Source: Candidatus Zixiibacteriota bacterium (lineage in GTDB: Bacteria; Zixibacteria; MSB-5A5; DSPP01). From it: a stretch of DNA of 64,000 bases. A program made the translations under genes and the position numbers. Below, in pieces: positions 18,003-26,253 of this stretch. Position 1 is the stretch's first letter; each line of letters opens with the position of its first letter. Below the pieces are notes generated by a model that was not told the DNA's origin, made no database searches, and saw only the letters and a program-made list of their open reading frames with translations. Where the stretch lies: assembly GCA_022614805.1 (NCBI GenBank), contig JAKEHY010000025.1, positions 1-64,000 of the forward strand, written 5' to 3'.

Positions 18003-18242
18003 ATGAGCCTGCTTTTCAAAAACAACCTCCCCCGGGCGCGGAAGTTTTTCATCGGCGCAACCTTATTCTTTTCCGGCTGGACGGTTTTGAACGCCGCTTC
18101 GGCTTTGCAGTTTAACCCCCTCTGGGAATTCAACTGGCTGGCCTCGCTGGCCGTTTTCGGAAAGGCGTGCGGCTCCAGCTTCAGCTGGTGGTTGACGGAA
18201 AAACGGCTGAAAAAACAGACGCAGCCACAGGTATTCGTTTGA
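18003..18242 (+). CDS. Small hypothetical membrane protein
   Basis: A 79-aa predicted protein with two hydrophobic segments (FFIGATLFFSGWTVLNAASA and WLASLAVFGKACGSSF) and a basic C-terminus (EKRLKKQTQ). It has no recognised family and no clear ribosome site. It is the only plausible reading frame between the dockerin array and the RNA-like region. Confidence 0.4.
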   Translation: MSLLFKNNLPRARKFFIGATLFFSGWTVLNAASALQFNPLWEFNWLASLAVFGKACGSSFSWWLTEKRLKKQTQPQVFV

Positions 18243-18570
18243 AGGGTTTGAACTTATCCAGCCTGCATCTGCCAGCGGGCCGATAGTCTAAACCTTATTG
18301 CAAAATGCAACACCAAGTATGAAACGGTTTGCAACTGTTTTAACCCGTTAAGCTTAAACTAATTGCGGACAAAAGTGACGGTTTTTGGCGGTTTTCGCCT
18401 GCAAAAGATGAAAAAATTCTTTCTAATCCTTTTGTTTTTTCTCTGTTAACGGAAATTTTTGCAACTATCACATTCGGGTCACATTCTTTTTTAACTTGCG
18501 CAAGGCCGGATGAATCGGGCTAAGTGCTTGACGGCACGAGAATTGCTTTTTGTCAACATTCGCAATTGGT
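18243..18570. other. Gene-free AT-richer stretch
   Basis: No gene seen. It is more AT-rich than its surroundings. A TTGACGG box at 18528 and an AATTGC..GCAATT dyad (18541-18567) lie just before the structured RNA candidate. Confidence 0.5.
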
Positions 18571-18578
18571 TTGAAAAG

Positions 18579-18660
18579 TTTGGGAGAGTGGTGCCGCGCT
18601 GGTATTGTACCCCAGCCACCTGACGTTAGAGTCGGGCATCCCCCCTCCACCACTCCCCAA
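18579..18660 (+). ncRNA. Candidate structured RNA (three-way junction)
   Basis: The ends form a long helix: TTGGG-(A)-GAGTGGTG (18580-18593) pairs with CACCACTCCCCAA (18648-18660), with one bulged A. Inside are two hairpins, GCTGG/CCAGC (18598-18616) and CCTGAC/GTCGGG (18619-18636). A strong intrinsic terminator follows 12 nt downstream. I could not match it to tRNA, 5S, SRP, 6S or a riboswitch I know. The strand is chosen from the terminator. It could be a small regulatory RNA or an unrecognised riboswitch without its gene. Confidence 0.45.
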
Positions 18661-18671
18661 TTCAATTGAAA

Positions 18672-18699
18672 AGCCCCGGCGAAAGCCGGGGCTTTTTTT
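18672..18699 (+). terminator. Intrinsic terminator after the structured RNA
   Basis: Arms AGCCCCGGC and GCCGGGGCT with a GAAA loop, followed by seven T. Confidence 0.85.
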
Positions 18700-18739
18700 G
18701 CGGCACTAAAGTGCCGCCTGCGGACTGGCTATTGAAAAC

Positions 18740-18763
18740 CCCGGCGAACGGCCGGGTTTTTTT
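18740..18763 (+). terminator. Second intrinsic terminator
   Basis: CCCGGC/GCCGGG stem, loop GAACG, then seven T. It stands in tandem about 40 bp after the first. Confidence 0.6.
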
Positions 18764-18924
18764 GTAGGGGCGAACCTTGCTTGCGGTGAGCGAAGTCGAA
18801 TCCGTGTTCGCCCTGTAGGGGTTTGCCTGCCCGGCCAGGGATTAATCAAACCCCTACGACAGACAAAACTATGTAGGGGCGTATCTTCAGATGTGCCCGA
18901 TAAGGGGAAACCGCAGGTTTCCCC
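18764..18924. repeat. GTAGGGG-type palindromes
   Basis: Two elements starting GTAGGGG: one with GGCGAAC..GTTCGCC arms and an inserted hairpin (18765-18814), the other a diverged GGGGTTTG..CAAACCCCTAC copy (18816-18860). Confidence 0.6.
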
Positions 18925-19317
18925 TTATTTTTTTCCTACCTGTATGTGAATGTGCGGAAACCCCTCTCCCCGGTCGTTGGCCAGAATGGCCCAGCCGGGG
19001 AGCTCGTCCCACCAGGTTTCAAAATAGTTCCACAGCGCTTCGATTTCCTCCGGCCTTAAATCCCGCGAGCGGAGGTCAATCGCGCGGCAGGGGGTGTCCA
19101 GATGGGCGCTGGGGCGGACGCGCCCGGCCCAGGCGAAAAATTGGGGATAAAGTTCCTTTTGTTCCTCTTCCGTGCGCCAAACAGAGGTGACCAAAAGTTC
19201 CCGCCCGAATTTTTGCTGAAAGAAAAAGTCCAGCTCGGCCGCGACGGCCCGCAGGCGCGGGTCGGTGGCGTTAAGGTTGTAGAATTGGCTGCGCAAGGTG
19301 TCGTGTTTGAATTGCAT
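18925..19317 (-). CDS. M15-like peptidase (phage endolysin-type)
   Basis: A 130-aa single-domain protein with the M15/hedgehog-type zinc signature: SAHLDTPCRAIDLRSRD (an SxH..D pattern, about residues 75-91) and the late HIHIQV (about 121-126), which supply the metal ligands. It probably cleaves peptidoglycan peptides. There is no signal peptide, as for many phage endolysins. It is the last gene of the minus-strand phage head module, where a lysis enzyme is expected. Length fits stand-alone phage M15 endolysins. Host cell-wall remodelling is the alternative. Confidence 0.75.
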   Translation of the reverse strand: MQFKHDTLRSQFYNLNATDPRLRAVAAELDFFFQQKFGRELLVTSVWRTEEEQKELYPQFFAWAGRVRPSAHLDTPCRAIDLRSRDLRPEEIEALWNYFETWWDELPGWAILANDRGEGFPHIHIQVGKK

Positions 19318-19385
19318 AGTCTCCCTTTCAAGGTTGACCCCACCCCTACCCCTCCTTTTAGGGGAAGAGAATTGTTTTGCCCTAT

Positions 19386-19413
19386 GTAGGGGTTTGATTA
19401 ATCAAACCCCTCC
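19386..19413. repeat. 28-bp phage-block palindrome, copy 1
   Basis: Arms GTAGGGGTTTGATT and AATCAAACCCCTCC, a near-perfect palindrome. It is followed by a GGGCGAA..TTCGCCC element. Confidence 0.9.
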
Positions 19414-19473
19414 GGGCGAATCTTGTGTTCGCCCCCAAAGGGCAGACACACCGGTCTGCCCCTACAAGGGCAA

Positions 19474-20505
19474 TTACCAGGTAAACTGCCAGTTGGATTG
19501 ATTCGGGACGGCCAGCGTGCGTTTGGCGATGGGGGTGGCGGAGAGGTAAATGGTGAATTCGTATTTCGTGGTTGACGGCGTCAAACTCGAATTCGGATAC
19601 AAATCGAGATACCAGTAGCCGGAGGAATTGGTGGAAGCCGCCTTGAGATAGGGCGAGATTACGATGGAACCGGCCTTCAAGGGGGAGGTTTTAATCTCCG
19701 CCGTGACGGTTACCCCCAAAAGCGAGTCCGCCGAAAGGCCGAAAACCCAGCCATAGACCCGGCAGAGGGATGGGCTGGATGGGGTTCCGGGGTCGAACAA
19801 CGTGCCGGAGTAGTTTTTCGAGGTTGCACCCGACACAATCAGTGTTTCCGGAGCGGTAAAAATATACCCCGGCTTGAACAGCCGGACGAAGTAGTAACCG
19901 GAGTTCAAATTGAATTTGATGACGCCATTCGCATCGGTATTCCCGATGACCTGGGTGGCCAGCTGGGTGGAAGAATCGACTACCTGCACCTGTACGCCGG
20001 CGATGGGAACGGAACCCTGCTTCACGTTGACGGTGACCGGATTGGAGCCGACACCGAGCGTCAAAACCTGCGCAATCGTATCGGAGGAGGCGACGTTCAC
20101 CTCCGGGTAGGCCGAAGTGACGGAATAGGTGAACCAGCCTCCCTCATCAAAATTATGGGAAGCCCGCCCGCCGTTTTTCCAGATTAAAACCCGGACAGCG
20201 TAGCCGCCGGTCGAACCATCCGTTTTGGAAGCCCGAAAGGCGCGGCGGAAATTCCCCGGCCAGATTCTGTCGGTTGAGAAAGCGACGAAGGTCGATTCGA
20301 AAAGACTTCCCTGATAGAAGCGCCAGTAGGCAATGGAGTCGCCGTCCGTCTCTTTCAGCCCGAGCGAGTCGTGGAAGTTGCCATAAAGATAAAGCGTGTC
20401 CCATTTGACGCCGCTGGAGTTGCGGAACTGGCCCCATAAATCGGCGCGGGCGGAAGTGGACAAACCAGTTAAAATCGCAAGCACAAAAAGAATTTTTCTG
20501 AACAT
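19474..20505 (-). CDS. Secreted protein with carboxypeptidase-regulatory-like domains
   Basis: A 343-aa protein with signal peptide (MFRKILFVLAILTGLSTSAR-A). Residues about 140-225 form a transthyretin-like fold typical of carboxypeptidase-regulatory domains (VNVKQGSVPIAGVQVQVVD, GVIKFNLNSGYYFVRLFKPG). A second Ig-like unit runs to the C-terminus (VYGWVFGLSADSLLGVTVTA). It lies inside the phage-type module on the same strand. A signal peptide is unusual for a virion protein, so it may be a cargo or surface-modifying gene. It has no dockerin and no sorting tail. Confidence 0.7.
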   Translation of the reverse strand: MFRKILFVLAILTGLSTSARADLWGQFRNSSGVKWDTLYLYGNFHDSLGLKETDGDSIAYWRFYQGSLFESTFVAFSTDRIWPGNFRRAFRASKTDGSTGGYAVRVLIWKNGGRASHNFDEGGWFTYSVTSAYPEVNVASSDTIAQVLTLGVGSNPVTVNVKQGSVPIAGVQVQVVDSSTQLATQVIGNTDANGVIKFNLNSGYYFVRLFKPGYIFTAPETLIVSGATSKNYSGTLFDPGTPSSPSLCRVYGWVFGLSADSLLGVTVTAEIKTSPLKAGSIVISPYLKAASTNSSGYWYLDLYPNSSLTPSTTKYEFTIYLSATPIAKRTLAVPNQSNWQFTW

Positions 20506-20523
20506 AGTTCTCCTTTGAAAAGC

Positions 20524-20604
20524 CCGACGCTGAAGCGTCGGCTACCAATCCGGGCCAGACCCAAAATGGTAGCCGCAATATGGTAGCCGCGACTTCAGTC
20601 GCGG
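20524..20604. repeat. REP pair with CG-rich stem variants
   Basis: A reversed element (CCGACGCT/AGCGTCGG, 20524-20545), a bare GTAGCCGCAATA half near 20569, and a forward element (CCGCGACT/AGTCGCGG, 20583-20604). Confidence 0.8.
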
Positions 20605-20617
20605 GTCTTCTCCCGTT

Positions 20618-21208
20618 TCACTTTTTCAACAGCCGGTTGCGCCTCGGGGAGGCCCCGCCCGAGGCCGGGGTGTAATAAACCGTGACCCGCACGTGGTCGA
20701 CGTTGATTTGATTGTTGCCCGTTTCCTCGGAGGTGTATTCCATCCAGACCCGGAAGTTGGCGTTGAAAAACTCCGCGGCCGACCAGCTCCGGCCCCACGT
20801 ATCGTTGGCGGTACAGCCGGCCGGGAAACAATAGTAGGCATCCGTTGTGCCGGTCACATCGTTCGTTTTGACGGCCGTAAAGCTGGTGCCCCCGTTCCAG
20901 GACAGGGCGCAACTGACCGTGACGGGCAGCCCGCCCGTGCCGGAACGGGCCATCTCCCACTCGACTAAAATCCCGTTAATCGTGCCGCTGATGCCGGAAA
21001 AATTGAAATCCCAGCAGGCCATCGTGTCGCCGACCGTTCCCTCGACGGCGTCGGCATCGTTGGAGGAAAAAACGTTGGCCGGGCTGGTGAACTGCCCGAC
21101 CGCCGTTGTCGGATCTTTCGGGCCGGTGTCGTCCGCCCGCGCAAGCGGCGCGTGCAAGGCCAGACAGAAAAGCACCCATCCCAGGCCGCACAGGCTAACT
21201 TTTTTCAT
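20618..21208 (-). CDS. Secreted hypothetical protein in phage-type module
   Basis: A 196-aa protein with signal peptide MKKVSLCGLGWVLFCLALHA..ARA. The mature part looks like one beta-sandwich (TMACWDFNFSGISGTINGIL, FRVWMEYTSEETG, HVRVTVYYTPASGG) ending with a basic tail RRNRLLKK. The start ATG (21206-21208) follows AGGAGG and overlaps the end of the upstream small gene by 14 bp, implying coupling. The fold resembles carbohydrate-binding or DNRLRE-like sandwiches (weak). Function unknown. Confidence 0.65.
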   Translation of the reverse strand: MKKVSLCGLGWVLFCLALHAPLARADDTGPKDPTTAVGQFTSPANVFSSNDADAVEGTVGDTMACWDFNFSGISGTINGILVEWEMARSGTGGLPVTVSCALSWNGGTSFTAVKTNDVTGTTDAYYCFPAGCTANDTWGRSWSAAEFFNANFRVWMEYTSEETGNNQINVDHVRVTVYYTPASGGASPRRNRLLKK

Positions 21209-21455
21209 CGCCGGGGACCTCCTTCGGCTGTTCCACGGATTTTCCGGCCCGCTCGAGCATTTCCAAAAAAGGCCGGAGAATCTCATCCTTGGAAGTTTCG
21301 TTCCGGAAAAGTTTGTGTTTCAACTCGATGGTTTTCAAGGCGTCGGCGGCTTTCAGCTCGAGGCTGCCTTTTTCCACCATTTCCAGGATTTTTTCGAGGA
21401 GGATTTCAAGATAGGCCAGGTCATCGGCCAGTTCCTTCGGTTTTTGGTTTTGCAT
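21195..21455 (-). CDS. Small helical phage-module protein
   Basis: An 86-aa, almost entirely helical, charged protein (ADDLAYLEILLEKILEMVEK; ALKTIELKHKLF). The ALKTIELKHKLF segment is reminiscent of helices in small terminase subunits, but no HTH can be demonstrated. It is translationally overlapped with the next gene. There is no obvious ribosome site. Function unassigned. Confidence 0.5.
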   Translation of the reverse strand: MQNQKPKELADDLAYLEILLEKILEMVEKGSLELKAADALKTIELKHKLFRNETSKDEILRPFLEMLERAGKSVEQPKEVPGDEKS

Positions 21456-21535
21456 AATTTAAAACACCTCACCCTTTGTCCCTCTCCATAGGATGGAGAG
21501 GGAAACGGGCAGCCACGGAGGGCTGCCCCCTACGT

Positions 21536-21904
21536 TTATCCCATTTCGACAATCAGCAAATCGACAAAGGCGTTGTCAGCTCCGGCGGTTTTGGCCAGGC
21601 GGAAGAGCTCGTCCGATTCGCCGCCGACGACGATGGCGCCAATGGCCGATTTCGGCAGAACCACCACTTTCGGATTTTTCAGTTTCTGCGGCAGTTTGTT
21701 GCCGCGGAAATCGGTCAGGTTGGCATAAAAGAGGACTTGCTCGACGCCCCCCAGAACGGCGGTTTCGAAAATTATCCGTTTGGTCGAGGCCGTGACCTCC
21801 GAGCGGAGAAGCAAAAGCTCCGCCGCCCCCAACGTGCCGTAAACGGCGACGCCGGGGACGGCCCAGATGCGTTTCGATTTGAGATAGTTCAAGGTTTGCG
21901 ACAT
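21536..21904 (-). CDS. Phage-module hypothetical protein
   Basis: A 122-aa protein without a signal peptide, with alternating hydrophobic strands (IWAVPGVAVYGTLGAAELLL, PKVVVLPKSAIGAIVVGG). The start follows GGAGGATAACGA. It lies in line with capsid genes and is probably a small virion or completion protein (by position). No family recognised. Confidence 0.6.
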   Translation of the reverse strand: MSQTLNYLKSKRIWAVPGVAVYGTLGAAELLLLRSEVTASTKRIIFETAVLGGVEQVLFYANLTDFRGNKLPQKLKNPKVVVLPKSAIGAIVVGGESDELFRLAKTAGADNAFVDLLIVEMG

Positions 21905-21916
21905 TCGTTATCCTCC

Positions 21917-21944
21917 GTAGGGGTTTGATTAATCAAACCCCTAC
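21917..21944. repeat. 28-bp phage-block palindrome, copy 2
   Basis: A perfect palindrome with arms GTAGGGGTTTGATT and AATCAAACCCCTAC, between two phage-module genes. Confidence 0.95.
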
Positions 21945-21967
21945 AGGGCAACCACGGAGGGCTGCCC

Positions 21968-22789
21968 CTACGGTTTTCCCGGCAGCGTCAACGGTTTCAA
22001 GCAGCCCGGTTTTTTGGCGAAGGGGGCCAGAAGTCCCTGCGCCCGCTTGCGATAGAAATTGGACATAATCGCCCAGGAGCGGGACAACTGGTGCGAGGGG
22101 CTGCCCGCCTGCATCGATTCCAACGATTTCACCTGTGCTAAAATCGAGACCGCCAGATAGGTGGCGCCGGCGGAAAGGCCCGGGTCGGAGGAATCGAGAT
22201 GGGCCGGGTCGATGAGCAAAACGACCTGCGCTTCCGCTTCCGCCACGGCGTTTTCGATTACCTCCTGCCCCAGAAAGGCCGGGTCCAGTTTGAAATCGGC
22301 GTAAACCGTCTGGCCGTCTTCGATGATGCCGGTTGCCAGCCGCGTGATTTCCCCTTTGCCGTAGTCAATTTTGTAGTCCGTTCCGCGCGCGTAAATTTTG
22401 AACGGCACATACCAGACCACCACGGTCGCATCGGAAGTCAAAGCCCCGCCCACGAGGCGGCGGATTTTTCCGGCCGGGTAATCGACGGCAAAATCCACCT
22501 GCTCCACGTACACCGTGCCGAGGGAAGAATCGGAGGCGCAGGCGACCGATTCTGGTATCAAATCGGTCGAAGTGAGCGGAACGCCCGCCAACGTGAGCAG
22601 AACCGTTTCCTGGTTCGGCGTTCCATCCTCTTTTCCTTTGACCTTGTCCGAACCGGCAAGAACAGGCGCCCCCGGCAGCTTGACCGGAGAAGTTCCGGCC
22701 AGCTTCAAGGGAAAGTTTTCCACCGTCTGGCCGACGGCGGAGTGTTCGATTAAATGTTTGTGAACGAGCTGCGCATTGGTAAAAGGCAT
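21968..22789 (-). CDS. Phage-module structural protein (head-tail connector candidate)
   Basis: A 273-aa protein without a signal peptide. A short motif is repeated: VDFAVDYPAGKIRRLVGG (about residues 97-114) and TDYKIDYGKGEITRLATG (about 136-153), each a beta-hairpin as in phage structural modules. The C-terminal 90 residues are helical and end with basic and proline-rich residues. It follows the propeller gene by 1 bp, so it is co-translated with it. A head-tail or neck role is inferred only from position. Confidence 0.6.
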   Translation of the reverse strand: MPFTNAQLVHKHLIEHSAVGQTVENFPLKLAGTSPVKLPGAPVLAGSDKVKGKEDGTPNQETVLLTLAGVPLTSTDLIPESVACASDSSLGTVYVEQVDFAVDYPAGKIRRLVGGALTSDATVVVWYVPFKIYARGTDYKIDYGKGEITRLATGIIEDGQTVYADFKLDPAFLGQEVIENAVAEAEAQVVLLIDPAHLDSSDPGLSAGATYLAVSILAQVKSLESMQAGSPSHQLSRSWAIMSNFYRKRAQGLLAPFAKKPGCLKPLTLPGKP

Positions 22790-22790
22790 A

Positions 22791-24215
22791 TCACCCCGCT
22801 ATGTTTGGATAAATGGTTTCCAGAATGGCGGAAAGCTGCGTTCCCACCGGGCCGGTGGAAAAGCCGGTCGTCACCTCGATTTTCAAGAAATATTTCAAGG
22901 CGCCCGAGATGGAGGCTTTCAACCAGACGGAGGGAATTTGCGATTTGTCCAGCCAGAGATAGACGCCCGCGCCGGTGTCGGTGAAATTGTAATTGCCGGA
23001 GTCGGGCGTAAAGGCAGTCCACTCCGAGCCGTTCCAGTAGGAGTAGGCAACCACTCCGCCGACCCCTGCAACCGAGTGGATGGCGCGGAAGAAGTGGAAC
23101 GGTTCCTCGGCGCCCAGATAAAGCGCATCGCCAACGTCTTTCAGCATCGCGCCGGAAGTCGAATGCAAAACGTCTCCGGCAGCGGCCGACGATGCCTCCG
23201 CCGTTTTGTCCTGAAACTTCACCGCCGCCGAGGCGTCATAGACGAAAACTTTGGCGAAGGCCGCTTCGGCGATGAACAAGGGAACCGTGGCGCCAAAGCC
23301 GGTCTCCCCTTTTTGTGAAAAAACCGGTTGGTTTTGCGCCGTGCCGAAGTTTTTCAGATACAAGACTGTTGGCTTGCCGCCCAGGAAAACTAACAAGGGA
23401 GCCCCGCCCCCGGTATCGATTTGCAAAGCGCCGGACCAGGCCACGCCGTCGAATTCCCGGTAAAACAGGCCGGTCGAGCTGACGTAGGTGACTCCCAATT
23501 TTCCATCCGCCGAGGCGCGGATGGCGAAATTGGAGTCGAAGCCCGTGCCGGTCGCAAGCACCTCTTCCGCCGCCCAGACCGAGCCCAAAATCGGGAAGTA
23601 GCGGTCGGCCAGCTTCGTGCCGCCATCGGTATAGACAGCGTAAATCCGGTCGGCAAAGATTTCCACCTGTCCATACACCGGCGTTGTCGTGCCCAAAGTC
23701 AGAGTTGTGCCGACGTCGGTCGGCCCGCTCCCCCAGGTGGCGCCGTCGTTGATGGAGTTTTTGGCCTGCAGGTAATATTTGCTGTCGGCGGCCGCCAGCC
23801 GCGTCCAGATGGCCCAGAGCCGGTCGGTGCGGTCTTTGACTATGACCGGATAGTAGTTCGAATCGGCCGTCAAAATTTGCCTGACCGTGCCAGCTGTCCA
23901 GACGCCATTGGCAAAAGAGAGTTTCACCATCATCAGGGCCAGTGTGGTCGCCTGCGTATAGACCAGGTAAATATTGCCGTCTTTGTCCATCGTGGCGGAA
24001 AATGGCAAATCGGCCGAATCCGTGACGACGTTTTGCGCCGCCGGCCAGGTTGTAAACGGCGGGTCGGCGAACGTCAAGACGATGGTGCCGGCGGACTTCT
24101 GAAAAAGCGCCGCCGCCCGCCCGGCATAGACGCCGGAGGGGATGTGGAAAATTTTCCGCTGCGTCGGAAGCCCGGTCGGGTAGAGCGCCGATGAGGTGTC
24201 CAGGAGTTTTTGCAT
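22791..24215 (-). CDS. BNR/sialidase-like beta-propeller phage protein
   Basis: A 474-aa protein without a signal peptide. The first 330 residues have repeated sialidase-type blades (FSATMDKDGNIYLVYTQATT, YPVIVKDRTDRLWAIWTRLA, FAIRASADGKLGVTYVSSTG). The C-terminal part (about 350-474) contains AYSYWNGSEWTAFTPDSGN and a sandwich-like segment found in tail-fibre-type proteins. By position it is the gene after the major capsid and may be a spike or receptor-binding protein. The catalytic arginine triad of true sialidases cannot be assigned. Confidence 0.65.
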   Translation of the reverse strand: MQKLLDTSSALYPTGLPTQRKIFHIPSGVYAGRAAALFQKSAGTIVLTFADPPFTTWPAAQNVVTDSADLPFSATMDKDGNIYLVYTQATTLALMMVKLSFANGVWTAGTVRQILTADSNYYPVIVKDRTDRLWAIWTRLAAADSKYYLQAKNSINDGATWGSGPTDVGTTLTLGTTTPVYGQVEIFADRIYAVYTDGGTKLADRYFPILGSVWAAEEVLATGTGFDSNFAIRASADGKLGVTYVSSTGLFYREFDGVAWSGALQIDTGGGAPLLVFLGGKPTVLYLKNFGTAQNQPVFSQKGETGFGATVPLFIAEAAFAKVFVYDASAAVKFQDKTAEASSAAAGDVLHSTSGAMLKDVGDALYLGAEEPFHFFRAIHSVAGVGGVVAYSYWNGSEWTAFTPDSGNYNFTDTGAGVYLWLDKSQIPSVWLKASISGALKYFLKIEVTTGFSTGPVGTQLSAILETIYPNIAG

Positions 24216-24234
24216 TGTTTAATCCATTTTCTTT

Positions 24235-24288
24235 GTAGGGGTGAACCTTCAGGTTCACCCTCGGGCGAATCTGAAGATTCGCCCCTGC
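24235..24288. repeat. Paired GTAGGGG-type palindromes
   Basis: GTAGGGGTGAACC/GGTTCACCC (24235-24260) and GGGCGAATC/GATTCGCCC (24263-24285) stand back to back. Confidence 0.8.
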
Positions 24289-24446
24289 GTTATTGGACGC
24301 TGAAAAATCACCCCCTGACCCGCCCCGATTGCTCGGGGCGGGTCGTCCCCCTTGGTTAAGGGGGACAGGCAGGAGGTGTGGGGACGTGTGGCGGGATGCC
24401 CACGCGAGTCTTTCGTTGCGTCAGGAGTCACTCCCGACCCAAAACC

Positions 24447-24474
24447 GTAGGGGTTTGATTAATCAAACCCCTAC
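24447..24474. repeat. 28-bp phage-block palindrome, copy 3
   Basis: A perfect palindrome with arms GTAGGGGTTTGATT and AATCAAACCCCTAC, 30 bp downstream of the capsid gene. Confidence 0.95.
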
Positions 24475-24504
24475 ACGGGCGACCACAAGGGTTGCCCCTA
24501 CCGA

Positions 24505-25602
24505 TTACCAGCTAACGTCCAGAATCAAGCCCGCTTCTTTGACCACCTTGGCATAGGCGACCGATTCGGAAATCACCGCCTCTTCGAGCCTTTGCTCGAT
24601 GACCTTGTCGAACTCCACCATCAGGGGCTGCGAGACGACCTCTTCGATGGCGAAGCGGGCATCCAAACCGATGAGCAAATCGGCCGGGGCGTCGTCGGAG
24701 CGAATCAGCTTGGTGCCCAAAGGCGTAACCAGCTCGCCCGTTTTCTGGAAGCGGAAGCCGACCATCGGGTCCTTGAACTCCGAGAGGGTCAGAATCGTTT
24801 TCAGCTTGTCCTTCGACACTACCAAGGTGTTCATCTCGAAGGGATAAAACTCGTTCCAGAAACTGACCAAATCGGTGTAGGCCAAAGTCCCCGTCACCGC
24901 CGTGTTGATGACCGTGGCGGGATTCGAATTGCCGTCGCCGTTGATTATCGTGTTCACCAAGAGGCCGATTTTGTCCGCCGAAAGCCGGAAGCCGACGTAC
25001 CAGAGCAGCACCTTGAACTGCGCCATCGAGCGGTAGCGCAAAGCCCGATATGAAATGGAAAGCGCCAGCCCGTATTCCGGCACGGTGATGGTGTGCTGCT
25101 GTTCGGTGACTAACATCTCCGGCACCGCGGCCCCTTCGCCGACCGGCTTTAGGGAGAGTTTGGTCTGCGCCGGCGTCACGTTGATGTAAAAAGGCGTGTA
25201 GCGCGAGGCGAAAACCGGCGTCGAAGTCGCAATCAGCGCTTCGAGGCCGGGCCGCATCCGCTGTCCGCGCAAAATTTCCCGGCGGATGAATTCCGGCATC
25301 AAAACCGGCGCGGCCGCGAAAAACTCCTCCACCGTGGAGGCGGCCTTCCCCTCCGTTTTCAACCCGCGCACGACCAGCTGGCGCTCGAAGGCGTCCAGGG
25401 CCGAACCGACCGGCGTGGGGTCGTAGCGTTCGGTTTCGAGCAACTCCGACAGGGTCAGCCCCTGATTTTGCGCTTCGAGATACGTTTCCCGCGAGATTTC
25501 CAGCTGCGCCGCGCGGGTCAAATCGGCCGTCCCCCTTCTCGGCTTCTCGGCCAAAGCGAGCGCCATCGCACTCGGTTCCTCCAGCAATTTTTCCAGTTCC
25601 AT
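24505..25602 (-). CDS. Major capsid protein, HK97-type
   Basis: A 365-aa phage capsid protein. Features typical of this capsid group are an N-terminal helical arm (residues 1-80), a P-domain-like stretch with LSISYRALRYRSMAQFKVLL, then INGDGNSNPATVI, LVSFWNEFYPFEMNTLVVSK, the loop GFRFQKTGELVTPLGTKLI, and a C-terminal VEFDKVIEQRLEEAVISES followed by YAKVVKEAGLILDVSW. It would assemble the procapsid together with the protease at 27 kb and the portal at 51.5 kb. The start has an AAGGAAAATAG leader. The fold call is by sequence pattern. Confidence 0.82.
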   Translation of the reverse strand: MELEKLLEEPSAMALALAEKPRRGTADLTRAAQLEISRETYLEAQNQGLTLSELLETERYDPTPVGSALDAFERQLVVRGLKTEGKAASTVEEFFAAAPVLMPEFIRREILRGQRMRPGLEALIATSTPVFASRYTPFYINVTPAQTKLSLKPVGEGAAVPEMLVTEQQHTITVPEYGLALSISYRALRYRSMAQFKVLLWYVGFRLSADKIGLLVNTIINGDGNSNPATVINTAVTGTLAYTDLVSFWNEFYPFEMNTLVVSKDKLKTILTLSEFKDPMVGFRFQKTGELVTPLGTKLIRSDDAPADLLIGLDARFAIEEVVSQPLMVEFDKVIEQRLEEAVISESVAYAKVVKEAGLILDVSW

Positions 25603-25621
25603 CTATTTTCCTTTCACTTTT

Positions 25622-25762
25622 GTAGGGGTTTGATTAATCAAACCCCCGTCTTCCGGTGGCGCCGAATGGTTTTTGTATTCGGCGTAACGCACATTACAAA
25701 AACCAATGTGCGCCACCGGTAATTGGTATTTTTTGTAGGGGCGAGGGATGCCTCGCCCTTAC
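25622..25762. repeat. 28-bp palindrome copy 4 and neighbouring hairpins
   Basis: 25622-25647 is a palindrome copy (GTAGGGGTTTGATT arm, slightly truncated right end). 25653-25720 forms nested hairpins with CCGGTGGCGC..GCGCCACCGG ends. 25735-25762 is a GTAGGGGCGAGG/CCTCGCCCTTAC palindrome. Confidence 0.75.
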
Positions 25763-25765
25763 AAT

Positions 25766-25787
25766 CCGGCGCTGAAGCGTCAGCTAC
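25766..25787. repeat. REP element (CCGGCGCT/AGCGTCAG)
   Basis: A reversed GTAG-type REP with imperfect stem next to the stop codon of the cement protein gene. Confidence 0.7.
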
Positions 25788-25799
25788 CATCGCCGTTGA

Positions 25800-26222
25800 T
25801 TAGTTCAAGATTAATGTGCAGTCCGTCGTCCCGTTGACGGCGATGACGGTGCCCCGGGCGACGTTGCCGCCGGCCGGGTCGGAAGCCCCCAGGGCCGGCG
25901 CCTGCTTGACCGTTCCTCCGGCTCCGCCCACGACCCGGTTGCCCACCACCGGCGCGGGGGTGGCCAGATTCAAATTGACGATGCCGCCGATTTGCACCGT
26001 GGCCACCCGCTTGCCGCCATCCGCATCGGTGAGCGACAAATCGACTAACTTGCCCAGAAGCACCGCGCCGTCTGTGGCCGGCCCGACCGTGTTGTTGGCG
26101 GTGATCGCGACCGCCTTGCCGACGTCGATATCTTTCAGGTCATCCACACCGGCGGTTTGTTTGATTAAAAAAGTTGCAAAGACGGCCCCCAGACCTTCGA
26201 GGGCCAAATCCCGAACGCCCAT
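25800..26222 (-). CDS. Phage capsid cement/decoration-like protein (DUF2190-like)
   Basis: A 140-aa, glycine- and valine-rich beta protein. The order AVAITANNTVGPATDGAVLL, then ATVQIGGIVNLNLATPAPVV, then NRVVGGAGGTV and a final GTVIAVNGTTDCTLIL fits the capsid cement (DUF2190-like) pattern. It lies directly upstream of the major capsid gene, the usual order. The start follows AAAGGAGAACCA. It probably stabilises the head (inference from family and position). Confidence 0.7.
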   Translation of the reverse strand: MGVRDLALEGLGAVFATFLIKQTAGVDDLKDIDVGKAVAITANNTVGPATDGAVLLGKLVDLSLTDADGGKRVATVQIGGIVNLNLATPAPVVGNRVVGGAGGTVKQAPALGASDPAGGNVARGTVIAVNGTTDCTLILN

Positions 26223-26253
26223 TGGTTCTCCTTTCGTTTGTTTTTGGTTTTAT

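Noticed and set aside
18578-18605. 5S rRNA fragment
   Set aside because: TGGGAGAGTGGTGCCGC resembles the 3' end of 5S rRNA, but the rest of 5S is absent and this strand pairs with its own downstream complement.
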